NCBI RefSeq assembly: GCF_028748145.1
Contig: NZ_CP118181.1
Coordinates: 503,433-567,432 of the forward strand
Length of the DNA: 64,000 bases
Source of the DNA: Entomospira culicis
Lineage (GTDB): Bacteria > Spirochaetota > Spirochaetia > WRBN01
Direction of reading: 5' to 3'
Part shown: piece after piece, positions 1 through 7,136 of the stretch
Layout of the letters: every line of letters begins with the position of its first letter
Numbering within the stretch: position 1 is the stretch's first letter
Notes under the pieces: generated by a model
The model's database searches: none
What the model was told of the DNA's origin: nothing
What the model saw: the letters and a program-made list of their open reading frames with translations, nothing else
Made by a program: the position numbers and the translations under genes

Positions 1-191
1 ACTTCACGGCGAGCGTAGAGGGTTACATATTGCAGATCTTTAGAAAATTGGATCATGGCATTTTCCGAGGAGCGAAAGCGACGCTTATAGGCAGCCAAGA
101 GCGTATCCTCGATGGTTTTTACTACCAGCTCTTCTGAAATATCGTGTCCACTTTGTAGCTGACGTACAGCATCTCCAATAAATGAAGGCAT
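1..191 (-). CDS. nusA: Transcription termination/antitermination factor NusA, N-terminal part (cut by window edge)
   Basis: Only the first 63 codons are present; the gene runs off the left edge. NusA binds RNA polymerase and modulates pausing, termination and antitermination. The visible part carries the N-terminal NusA signature (ISEELVVKTIEDTLLAAYKR), the RNA-polymerase-binding region. The ATG at 191 follows a clear GGAGAAG ribosome site. It lies 15 bases behind rimP, the conserved rimP-nusA order, so both are probably co-transcribed from the promoter at 721-749. Residues after 63 cannot be judged here. Confidence 0.9.
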   Translation of the reverse strand, partial: MPSFIGDAVRQLQSGHDISEELVVKTIEDTLLAAYKRRFRSSENAMIQFSKDLQYVTLYARRE

Positions 192-206
192 TATCTTCTC
201 CTTAGA

Positions 207-626
207 TTAAAAGTCGGTTTTGAGTTTCGCTTTAGAAACGTCGGCAAAGGCGATAAAGGTGGATTGGTCTAGGTAGAACCCATCCTCTTTAACATCGGTA
301 ATTTCTCCGGAAAATTGAGTAGAATCTTTTTTAGTACCTTCAATTTGATGGTGCATAAAGATGGTGTACTCGTGGTTGGCTTTAAATTGACGGTCGATAC
401 CGGGGGTGGAGACTTGGAGATCGAGGGCGAGGTCGGGGTGGAGGGCTTCGAGTTGGAGGTTGATGCTGGAGGCAACAGTGGAGCAATCATCTAAGCCCAC
501 TCCGCCTTCTTTATAAATATAAAGTGTTGCGCGTTTACCGCCACGGCTGGGGCTAATGGTGAGCTCTACCACATGGTAGTGGAGCTCTTGGGTGAGAGTG
601 GTGATCACGTCTTCTAGGTTGAGCAT
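207..626 (-). CDS. rimP: Ribosome maturation factor RimP
   Basis: 139 residues, slightly shorter than the usual 150 or so. RimP is a cytoplasmic factor needed for maturation of the 30S ribosomal subunit. The family hallmark is visible near residues 73-78 as STPGID followed by R (usually SSPGLDR). The N-terminal half has the alpha/beta fold pattern and the C-terminal half a small Sm-like barrel pattern. It is the first gene of the rimP-nusA operon. An intrinsic terminator lies between its promoter and its ATG, so expression may be controlled by attenuation. Confidence 0.92.
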   Translation of the reverse strand: MLNLEDVITTLTQELHYHVVELTISPSRGGKRATLYIYKEGGVGLDDCSTVASSINLQLEALHPDLALDLQVSTPGIDRQFKANHEYTIFMHHQIEGTKKDSTQFSGEITDVKEDGFYLDQSTFIAFADVSKAKLKTDF

Positions 627-650
627 GGAAGGTACCTCGCATATTGGAAT

Positions 651-682
651 AAAAAAAAAGCTTTACAATGAAGATTGTAAGC
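651..682 (-). terminator. Intrinsic terminator inside the rimP-nusA leader (attenuator candidate)
   Basis: Read on the minus strand: GCTTACAAT, loop CTTC, ATTGTAAAGC (one bulged base), then nine T residues at 659-651. This is a textbook intrinsic terminator. It lies downstream of the consensus promoter at 721-749 and 25 bases upstream of the rimP start, so it acts on the rimP leader itself unless bypassed. Confidence 0.75.
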
Positions 683-720
683 TGTATTATGTGTAAACAT
701 AAAACCATTTAACCAACTAG

Positions 721-749
721 ATTATAGATAAAAAGCTAAAAATAGTCAA
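721..749 (-). promoter_or_regulatory. Sigma-70-type promoter for rimP-nusA
   Basis: Minus strand: -35 TTGACT (749-744), 17-base spacer, -10 TATAAT (726-721). Transcription would start near 714, giving a leader of about 88 bases that contains the terminator hairpin at 651-682. Confidence 0.75.
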
Positions 750-800
750 GGGGTGCGCACCTTTTTTACGAATTCTCGGGATAAATGCTTTGGGGGTCTC

Positions 801-829
801 TTGATCTTGTTGGGGAAAAGGGGTATACT
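801..829 (+). promoter_or_regulatory. Sigma-70-type promoter for the outer-membrane protein/lipoprotein pair
   Basis: -35 TTGATC (801-806), 17-base spacer, -10 TATACT (824-829). Transcription would start near 836, about 19 bases before the GTG start at 855. Confidence 0.6.
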
Positions 830-854
830 TTGCATCAGTGTAGTGAGGTAAATT

Positions 855-1436
855 GTGCGAAAATTGGTCTTCGTTTTATTTATATGTAGTCTTTCGGTAG
901 GCAATCTCTGGGCACAAAGTGGCGCAAGTGATGAGGTTTACGAAAAGGGTGATGTGCAAATTCGTGTGGGGGTGGGGGCACTCTTTCCGCTCTACGTCCA
1001 TGCGTTTAACTTTTCAGACTTTACCATGTCTAGTATGAAGACAGGTTTTTCGATTGGGCTGGGCTTTGATTACTACTTATCGAATAATTTAAAGATTGGT
1101 GGCAGTGCTTCGTTTGGCAGTATCACCAACTCTAGCAAAAATTACTCCTTTTTAGTGCCCGTAGTTACGCGTATCAGCTGGGAGTTCCACACCATTCGCT
1201 TCGATTTTCCTGTGGGTGTGGATGTAGGATTACTCTTTAATAAATATCGAACGCTCTTTGCGATCAATTTTTTAGTGCGTCCGCACGCGGGTGTCTTCTT
1301 TAATATCACACGCTCTTGGTCTATTGGCATCGACACTACCTTCTGGATTGTTCCTCAAGTGGTTTGGGATGATCTACCTAAGAGTCGGGTAGGTACCTTT
1401 GTTGAGGTGATGATCGCAGGGCGCTACAGGCTATAG
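855..1436 (+). CDS. Putative outer-membrane beta-barrel protein
   Basis: 193 residues. A Sec signal peptide is clear (MRKLVFVLFICSL..., cleavage after LWA near residue 20). The mature part alternates short beta strands rich in glycine and aromatic residues (VGVGALFPLYV, FSIGLGFDYYL, KIGGSASFG) and ends in RYRL, the pattern of a small 8-strand barrel as in OmpW/OprG-like proteins. No known family is recognised with certainty. The start is GTG at 855, preceded by a weak GAGG. It is followed after 9 bases by a lipoprotein gene, so the two are probably co-transcribed. A function in solute passage or surface exposure is only inferred. Confidence 0.65.
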   Translation: MRKLVFVLFICSLSVGNLWAQSGASDEVYEKGDVQIRVGVGALFPLYVHAFNFSDFTMSSMKTGFSIGLGFDYYLSNNLKIGGSASFGSITNSSKNYSFLVPVVTRISWEFHTIRFDFPVGVDVGLLFNKYRTLFAINFLVRPHAGVFFNITRSWSIGIDTTFWIVPQVVWDDLPKSRVGTFVEVMIAGRYRL

Positions 1437-1445
1437 GAGAGAAGA

Positions 1446-2417
1446 ATGAAACATATTATACGACGCATAGGCTTGCTTACGATCGTCGCGCTCATGATGG
1501 GCTCGTGTCAAGATCCTATCTTCTGGACACAGGTGGTAGAAGGGCGTACCCCACAGAATAATTTAAATAAGAGCGCACGTATCTTCGATGTAGATACGGA
1601 TGGCAGTTATCTCTACGCCCTTGCTGGTGGTATTCTCTACCGACGCGCCATTGGCTCGGTAGACTGGGAGCGTTATGAGCTACCACAGTGGGCGCACTCT
1701 ATCGACGTAGAGGGTGGGCGAATTTCTTTTACTGAAGGTATCTATACCTACGATTTTTCTAGTATGAACTTAGGTACGGTGCTTGATGCCTCTGCTGAGC
1801 GTGCTTTTTTTGACAAAACAGTAAGTCCTGCACTTACCATCACCTACGGGCGAGATGAGACGACAAATAATCCTATGGATATCTTTTTTGTCAACGGTCA
1901 TCGGTATGTCGGGCGCTATGTGGGAGTCATCGGCACGACCTATGTAATCAGCACAACAGGCGTCTTTACCGTCGGTTCAACGGGTACCGCTGTTAACCCT
2001 GATCAATTTCGTGATCCGCGTGGTACCGATGGCGTTTGGTTGGTGGCTAATACACGTGTGGGCGAGATCTCAGGCGCAGCGTTTGGCTCTATCCTAGCAG
2101 AAGGGGTTACCGGAGCTTCGGTTATCTCCAATACCACCGCGTTTAACACTACCGCTACAGACGGAAGCCCTCCGACGATCGCCCTTGCGGGGGTTGTCGT
2201 TGGTGGCTATCGCGAGATTTTTCAAGATGTTGATGGACGCTATCTCTCTCGAAATCCCATCACTAGTGTTACGGATGGCAACGTTTATCTAGCTAGCGAA
2301 CTTAATACAACCTACATTGAGCGCTTTTTCTATAAAAATGGCATCCTATTCGCCCTCACCACCGATCGCGGTTTATGGACGCAAAGTGGTGCTGATGGCG
2401 TGTGGATTTGGGAGTAA
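1446..2417 (+). CDS. Hypothetical lipoprotein, probably a beta-rich repeat fold
   Basis: 323 residues. The N-terminus has a charged MKHIIRR start, a hydrophobic stretch and the lipobox MGSC with the acylated cysteine near residue 21, so it should be membrane-anchored in the periplasm or at the surface. The mature part has repeated YLYALAGG / ILYRRA / GILFALTTDRGLW segments, suggesting beta-propeller-like blades. A GGAGAG ribosome site precedes the ATG. No enzyme motif is visible. Its position directly behind the beta-barrel gene suggests a shared envelope role. Confidence 0.6.
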   Translation: MKHIIRRIGLLTIVALMMGSCQDPIFWTQVVEGRTPQNNLNKSARIFDVDTDGSYLYALAGGILYRRAIGSVDWERYELPQWAHSIDVEGGRISFTEGIYTYDFSSMNLGTVLDASAERAFFDKTVSPALTITYGRDETTNNPMDIFFVNGHRYVGRYVGVIGTTYVISTTGVFTVGSTGTAVNPDQFRDPRGTDGVWLVANTRVGEISGAAFGSILAEGVTGASVISNTTAFNTTATDGSPPTIALAGVVVGGYREIFQDVDGRYLSRNPITSVTDGNVYLASELNTTYIERFFYKNGILFALTTDRGLWTQSGADGVWIWE

Positions 2418-2448
2418 AAGATTTTTTTCGACTTTGCATGAGGGGTAC

Positions 2449-2477
2449 TTTACTTAAATAGAAAAAAATGCTATATT
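2449..2477 (+). promoter_or_regulatory. Sigma-70-type promoter for infC-rpmI-rplT
   Basis: -35 TTTACT (2449-2454), 17-base spacer, -10 TATATT (2472-2477). Transcription would start near 2484, giving a leader of about 70 bases with a small hairpin (TTCTCA...TGAGAA, 2493-2508). Confidence 0.6.
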
Positions 2478-2554
2478 ATGAAGGCACTTAAGTTCTCACT
2501 AATGAGAATGATTATAGACAGAGAGATTTGGTTTAAGAGTCTAGAGGAGGAAGT

Positions 2555-3079
2555 TTGGCTGCTAAAGATGTGCGCATGAACGAACAAATTCGTGTTGCTA
2601 CGATTCGATTAATCGACGAAAATGGTGAACAGGCCGGCGTCGTTGATACAAAGTGGGCTTTGCAAAAGGCGATGGATTTAGAATTAGATTTAGTGGAGAT
2701 TGCCCCTAAGGCTGTGCCGCCGGTCTGCCGTATTCTAAATTATGGCAAGTATTGTTTTGAGCAAGACAAAAAACAACGTGAAGCAAAAAAAAATCAGAAG
2801 CAGACCAGACTCAAAGAAGTGCGTATGCAACCTAAAATTGATACGCATGACATGGAGTTTAAGATCAAGCATATTCGTCAATTTTTGGGCGAAGGCGACA
2901 AGGTTAAGGTCTCGGTGCGCTTTAGAGGTCGCGAATTTGCTCACACCGAACGTGGCGCTGATGTGCTACAAGAAGTGTTGCATCATTTAGGAGAGGATAT
3001 CTGTATCGTTGAAAAGCCTCCCCTCATGGAGGGTCGCTATATGTCAATGTCCTTGGCTCCTAAATCGGGGAAAAAGTAG
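2555..3079 (+). CDS. infC: Translation initiation factor IF-3
   Basis: 174 residues, the full family length. IF-3 binds the 30S subunit, prevents premature 50S joining and proofreads start codons. Visible are the N-terminal NEQIR and the linker [16 protein letters not shown], then the lysine-rich helix and the C-terminal domain ([29 protein letters not shown]). The start is TTG, placed by the strong AGGAGG at 2545-2550. A non-AUG start is typical for infC because IF-3 discriminates against it and so limits its own synthesis. It heads the conserved infC-rpmI-rplT operon. Confidence 0.96.
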   Translation: MAAKDVRMNEQIRVATIRLIDENGEQAGVVDTKWALQKAMDLELDLVEIAPKAVPPVCRILNYGKYCFEQDKKQREAKKNQKQTRLKEVRMQPKIDTHDMEFKIKHIRQFLGEGDKVKVSVRFRGREFAHTERGADVLQEVLHHLGEDICIVEKPPLMEGRYMSMSLAPKSGKK

Positions 3080-3112
3080 ATCATTTTTATAAAAGAATAG
3101 AAGAGGTTAATC

Positions 3113-3328
3113 ATGGCAAGTAAAGTCAAAAAGCATAAGGTTAAGAGCCGTAAGGCTGCAGCCAGTCGTTATAGCGTTACCGGCAGTGGAAAAAAGGTCA
3201 AGTTTAGACCACAGGGAATGCGTCACATTCTTACGAAAAAGCCTTCTTCTCGTAAGAGAAAATTGCGCCAGAAGACAGTCATGTCTGGAAATATCATGAA
3301 GAAAATTAAGGTGATGATGCCTTACTAA
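3113..3328 (+). CDS. rpmI: 50S ribosomal protein L35
   Basis: 71 residues, very basic, as expected for L35. The N-terminus (SKVKKHKVKSRKAAASRY) and the family block HILTKKPSSRKRKLR are visible. It lies 33 bases behind infC and 23 bases before rplT, the conserved order. Encoded by ATG after AAGAGG. Confidence 0.95.
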   Translation: MASKVKKHKVKSRKAAASRYSVTGSGKKVKFRPQGMRHILTKKPSSRKRKLRQKTVMSGNIMKKIKVMMPY

Positions 3329-3351
3329 AACGCATTGTAGGAGAGAGCAAA

Positions 3352-3708
3352 ATGCCAAGAGCAGTCGATGGAACTCGTCGTAAGAATCGAAGAAATAAAA
3401 TTTTAAAGCAGGCCAAGGGCTACTGGGGTACACGTAGCAAGTTGCACCGTGTAGCAAAAACTCAGCTCATGAAGTCTGGGATCTATGCTTATCGCGATCG
3501 TCGTGCAAAAAAGAGAGACTTCCGCTCCTTATGGATCGCCCGTATCTCTGCTGGTGCACGCTCGCAAGATATGAGCTACTCACGCTTTATGGATGGCTTG
3601 AAAAAGGCTAATATCCAACTTAATCGCAAAGCCTTATCCAACCTCTTGATTGAAGATGCAAAAGCATTTGAATCACTTGTGGTTGAGGCAAAAAAGGCAC
3701 TAGCCTAA
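3352..3708 (+). CDS. rplT: 50S ribosomal protein L20
   Basis: 118 residues, full length. L20 binds 23S rRNA early in 50S assembly and in other bacteria also represses this operon by binding its leader. The family N-terminus (RRKNRRNKILKQAKGYWG) and the C-terminal domain (ARISAGARSQDMSYSRFM) are clear. A GGAGAG ribosome site precedes the ATG. It is the third gene of infC-rpmI-rplT. Confidence 0.96.
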   Translation: MPRAVDGTRRKNRRNKILKQAKGYWGTRSKLHRVAKTQLMKSGIYAYRDRRAKKRDFRSLWIARISAGARSQDMSYSRFMDGLKKANIQLNRKALSNLLIEDAKAFESLVVEAKKALA

Positions 3709-3768
3709 AATCCAAAATAGGGTGTACTTGCCTAACAAAACATGTGCACCTTTGGGGAGAAGAGAGTT

Positions 3769-4110
3769 ATGGTAACATTAGAACAAGTAGAGCAACTGGA
3801 GGCAAAAGTTCAACAAGTTGTCGCGATTGTCGAGGAGTTGCGTAGTGAAAACGAGCGCATTCGTTTAGAGAAAAAGCAACTTGAGTCTGACTTCAATGTC
3901 TTACGTGAGCGCTATGAGGCAGTTACTTCTAAGGCTGGAGCTTTAGAAGGTGCACAGTTGATGGTGGAAAAGGGCATCATGGATGCTATCGGGTTGCTCG
4001 ATGAGGCTAGTCGGTCGTATGAGGATAATGTGGAGCTCAAAGACGAGCCTACCCCTTACATTACTCCTCAAAATGATGAGCAATCCTCTGGTGAGTCTCA
4101 CCATCATTAG
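3769..4110 (+). CDS. Small coiled-coil protein, ZapB-like
   Basis: 113 residues. Residues 3-55 form a continuous heptad pattern (LEQVEQLEAKVQQVVAIVEE, then LRSENERIRLEKKQLES), i.e. one long coiled coil. The tail is acidic and ends in three histidines. ZapB-type proteins are coiled-coil stabilisers of the division ring. The call rests on the coiled coil and on the ZapA-like gene 6 bases downstream, not on a specific motif. The start at 3769 is preferred over an upstream ATG at 3742 because GGGGAGAAGAGAG precedes it. Confidence 0.6.
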   Translation: MVTLEQVEQLEAKVQQVVAIVEELRSENERIRLEKKQLESDFNVLRERYEAVTSKAGALEGAQLMVEKGIMDAIGLLDEASRSYEDNVELKDEPTPYITPQNDEQSSGESHHH

Positions 4111-4116
4111 TTGTGA

Positions 4117-4407
4117 ATGGATGTTCATCTCTACACGATTCACTTACTTGGGGTGAGTCTTACGGTTAAAACGACGGAGGATATCGACTATCTGCGTAAG
4201 TTAGAAAAATCGTTGTTGGATGCTACGGTTGATGTACAAGAAAATTTGGGCATTCAAGATCCTATTTCGGTAGCAATCATGGCTGGATTTTTTTTGTCTG
4301 ATCAGCTCCATAAAAAAGAGGATCTCTCCGTTGATAGTAGAGAGGAACGGATGATTCAGGATAAAATTTTGCGTATGTCAAAGTTAATGGATCGTATTTT
4401 AAAGTAA
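4117..4407 (+). CDS. zapA: Cell division protein ZapA-like
   Basis: 96 residues. ZapA binds FtsZ and bundles protofilaments at the division ring. The N-terminal half has the family pattern of a short beta sheet (HLLGVSLTVKTTEDIDYLRKL) followed by a helix containing the conserved DPISVAIMAGFFLSDQL segment, and a C-terminal helix. The ribosome site is weak and the gene begins 6 bases after the preceding stop, so translation is probably coupled. Being paired with a ZapB-like coiled-coil gene supports the call. Confidence 0.75.
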   Translation: MDVHLYTIHLLGVSLTVKTTEDIDYLRKLEKSLLDATVDVQENLGIQDPISVAIMAGFFLSDQLHKKEDLSVDSREERMIQDKILRMSKLMDRILK

Positions 4408-4532
4408 AATTGTTGTTCCTGTGGCGTGCGACAGGGGAGTATATTCACTTGCACAAAAATATCCTAAGGGTTTTTCAGATTAAAATGGAGAAAACGTTGG
4501 TATTGTCTGACGTTGACACGTTTTTGCGAGAA

Positions 4533-4565
4533 CCCACTTGAAATAAAGCTTCAAGTTGGATTTTA
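4533..4565 (+). terminator. Intrinsic terminator after zapA
   Basis: CC-ACTTGAA, loop ATAAAGC, TTCAAGT-GG with one mismatch, then ATTTTA. It would end the infC-zapA transcript just before the convergent truA stop codon. The U-tract is short, so efficiency is uncertain. Confidence 0.5.
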
Positions 4566-5327
4566 CTCTTCATCGGCGCTATGGGGTTTTTTGTAACTTA
4601 CTTCTTCCAAGGTTAATCCATGGGGAAGTGCTGTTGGACCGGTCATGGCTTTATCCTTATGTAAAAGCGCAAGCTTGATACGCTGATAGTTTGTCTCAAA
4701 GGCGATCGGTTCGATGATAGTTCCGACAATTTGTCTAACCATATTCATTAAAAATGCATTGCCACGGATATAAAAGTGAATTTGATTATGCACCGCAATA
4801 AATTGCGCACTATAGATGGTGCGAATTTTTGTTTTGTTCATATCTTTGCTGCTACAAAATGCGGTAAAATCATGTGTACCAACAAATAGGTCAGCAAGAA
4901 TATTGATGTTTGATAAGGATAAAGCATGGCGAATAATCGTGATATTGGGTTGCGTTGGCATTAATCCTTCTTGGGCTGCGATGCGGTAACAGTAGAGACG
5001 CGAGGTTGCATCTCGTCGGGGATTAAAGAGAAGCGGAACTTCTTCGCTGTGAAGTACTTGTAAATCGTGAGGAAGCTTAGGATTAAGAATATGTGGATAT
5101 TTGTGTACGGGGATGTTATTTTTTTTCATACTAAAGGCGACAACCTGCCCGTTTGCATGAACGCCAGCATCGGTACGTCCGGCAGCTTGGATGCGTTCGA
5201 CGGGAAAAGGCAACGTACGAATGGCGCGATAGAGCACCGATTCGACGCTACGCCCAATAGGTTGTTCTTGCCATCCACAAAACTGTGCGCCATTGTAGGC
5301 GATAATGAGTTTTATTCTTTGGATAAT
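4563..5327 (-). CDS. truA: tRNA pseudouridine(38-40) synthase TruA, AUU start
   Basis: TruA isomerises uridines 38-40 in the tRNA anticodon arm. The catalytic aspartate sits in AGRTDAGVHA. The first in-frame ATG (5237) would remove the conserved N-terminal strand, which is clearly encoded upstream in the same frame (KLIIAYNGAQFCGWQEQ). No ATG, GTG or TTG exists in that frame before the first stop upstream that I traced. The codon that fits is ATT at 5327, five bases after GGAG (5336-5333), giving a 254-residue protein starting M-I-Q-R-I-K-L. It overlaps the end of the DUF2225 gene by 16 bases, suggesting coupled translation. The enzyme call is firm; the AUU start is an inference, and a sequencing error is the alternative. 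Confidence 0.88.
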   Translation of the reverse strand: MIQRIKLIIAYNGAQFCGWQEQPIGRSVESVLYRAIRTLPFPVERIQAAGRTDAGVHANGQVVAFSMKKNNIPVHKYPHILNPKLPHDLQVLHSEEVPLLFNPRRDATSRLYCYRIAAQEGLMPTQPNITIIRHALSLSNINILADLFVGTHDFTAFCSSKDMNKTKIRTIYSAQFIAVHNQIHFYIRGNAFLMNMVRQIVGTIIEPIAFETNYQRIKLALLHKDKAMTGPTALPHGLTLEEVSYKKPHSADEE

Positions 5328-6187
5328 TCGTGCTCCAACGATTCGACTTCGGCCTTGATTGCAGCATAGAGCGATCGAGCTAAATCTAGGATATCTTTAG
5401 GTTTAGACTTACTTGCCTTGCCACTACCAACAATCTTACTAATGATTGTTTTGACGCTGTTAAGTGAAATAAGGCGTGCTTCTGGATTATTGCGCTGTCC
5501 ATATTTAAATTCAAGTAATCCCGCTAAATATAAGACACCGTCAAAGCCAAAATTATTGTCTTGGTCTGGCCCCTGAAAGCTCAGTTTGGTGAAGCCCTGC
5601 GATGTCGTCTCCTCCAGTTCGCATGAATATCGATAATAAAACGCCGCTTTTCGGTAGAGCATGGCAGAGAGCTGTTGGGACGTCTCTTCTTTTTCTGGAT
5701 CTTCTTGGGCAAGATAGCTGGCAAGCCAAGCGCCACGGAGGGTAACGAGGGCTTGCTTGAATATGGGTATCATCTCTGGGGCGGCTTGCTCGTAGACAAA
5801 GAGCGCGATGAGATAACTGGCGATGCCTTCTTCCAGGCGTCTTGGTTCATCAAAATTGAGTGGCCCTAGAATGGATTCGGCCATTTCATAGGCACGTTTT
5901 TGTTCGTGCATGAGCAATTGTTTACTCATTTTGAGTTTAAAATTTTGCCAATCGGGGGTAAATGCAGTAAAGTGACAGCTAGAGCAGTGTGGTAGGACAT
6001 AGGTTAGGGGATAGATGGTACCAAATTTTTTGGTCTTTTCGTATTTACGGTGAAGCTCATCGGTTAAATCGCCGGCAATGAGTCGTCCAGATCCCGAGAG
6101 GAGCTCTTCTTTGATGACGGAATGACCACAAATGGGGCAAGTTAAGGGGTTTTTGGCAAAGTAGGTAACTTTTGGTATATCGCTCAT
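5312..6187 (-). CDS. DUF2225 protein with two CxxC pairs
   Basis: 291 residues. The N-terminus has CPICGH and, about 50 residues on, CSSC followed by a histidine, the paired zinc-ribbon-type cysteines of DUF2225. The rest is helical with a TPR-like feel (AFYYRYSCELEE). DUF2225 proteins occur in spirochaetes and Firmicutes and have no assigned function. It overlaps ybbR upstream by 4 bases and truA downstream by 16 bases, so it is inside an operon. No signal peptide, so cytoplasmic. Confidence 0.75.
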   Translation of the reverse strand: MSDIPKVTYFAKNPLTCPICGHSVIKEELLSGSGRLIAGDLTDELHRKYEKTKKFGTIYPLTYVLPHCSSCHFTAFTPDWQNFKLKMSKQLLMHEQKRAYEMAESILGPLNFDEPRRLEEGIASYLIALFVYEQAAPEMIPIFKQALVTLRGAWLASYLAQEDPEKEETSQQLSAMLYRKAAFYYRYSCELEETTSQGFTKLSFQGPDQDNNFGFDGVLYLAGLLEFKYGQRNNPEARLISLNSVKTIISKIVGSGKASKSKPKDILDLARSLYAAIKAEVESLEHELSKE

Positions 6188-7134
6188 GACTCTTTCTCTT
6201 TTATTTTAATAGTTATCTGGTTGACAATGATGTTATAATCATCGGGTAGTTGCGCAAGATTATTTAATTCTGGGCGTAAATTATAGAGGCCAGCTTGCGT
6301 AATTTGCTCCATATTGAGCTTGAGGGAGAGGACGTTAGGATTAATGGCATCGAAATTGTTGACTTTACTCTCAATGGTTATCTTTCCATAAAATAGATTA
6401 ATATCTTCCAGTTCAAGATGCTCGGCGAGATTGAGAAGCGTTAAGGGGATTTCCAGTGTACGTTTAAATTGGAATTGGCTAATAATCTCAACTGTAAGCA
6501 TGGTTTGATAATGCGAGAGCTCAATTTTTGGTTGATTAATATGGAGATCGATGGTGGTTTGAAGCGATTTTACTTGGTTACTGATATCGATGGGTTGGGT
6601 GCGAATGATATTGATGCGTTCCAGCATAGAGCGTGGTCCTTTGGCGATAACGCTATCGGGCTCTAGGATGAGCTTGCTCTGCATGAAGCCTTTGGCTGGC
6701 TGTCCTAGAAGCACTGGTTCGATGGGGATTAGCTTATCGATGATGGGTTCTAAGCGAATTTGCACCGTTGCCGGCTCCAAGTATAGACGCAGATCCTTAA
6801 GGTAGTGTCGCTGTACGGTTGGTGCAAGCTGAATGGGGTAGGAGTGTTCCCCCTCCTTGAATTCATCGATGATAAGGGAAAGCGCGATATTTCGTCGTTC
6901 AAATTGAGCGATATCTGCACGTCTTCCCTTTAGCGTTACTTTAACGGTGCTAGCATCTTGCTCTAAAACAACAACATCCTCAGGAAGGGTCAATTGAATG
7001 GGTAGGGAGAACGAGATCTGTTCGGAATCCAGCCCACGGTAGATAAAAAAAAAGAGCGTTGCGAGCAGAACGCTCACAACTTTTGCAAACATATCCTTAA
7101 CGAAAAACTCTTTAAGTAGATTCGCTAATGCCAT
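6184..7134 (-). CDS. YbbR/CdaR-like membrane-anchored protein
   Basis: 316 residues with one N-terminal membrane segment (VVSVLLATLFFFIY, about residues 19-32) followed by repeated YbbR-type beta domains (LPIQLTLPEDVVVLE, VKVTLKGRRADI, and similar blocks near 118, 200 and 270). YbbR/CdaR proteins bind and regulate the diadenylate cyclase CdaA, usually encoded next door. No cdaA is adjacent here. It starts 2 bases after the stop of a secreted-protein gene and overlaps the DUF2225 gene, so it is in a four-gene operon ending in truA. Confidence 0.7.
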   Translation of the reverse strand: MALANLLKEFFVKDMFAKVVSVLLATLFFFIYRGLDSEQISFSLPIQLTLPEDVVVLEQDASTVKVTLKGRRADIAQFERRNIALSLIIDEFKEGEHSYPIQLAPTVQRHYLKDLRLYLEPATVQIRLEPIIDKLIPIEPVLLGQPAKGFMQSKLILEPDSVIAKGPRSMLERINIIRTQPIDISNQVKSLQTTIDLHINQPKIELSHYQTMLTVEIISQFQFKRTLEIPLTLLNLAEHLELEDINLFYGKITIESKVNNFDAINPNVLSLKLNMEQITQAGLYNLRPELNNLAQLPDDYNIIVNQITIKIKEKES

Positions 7135-7136
7135 AG

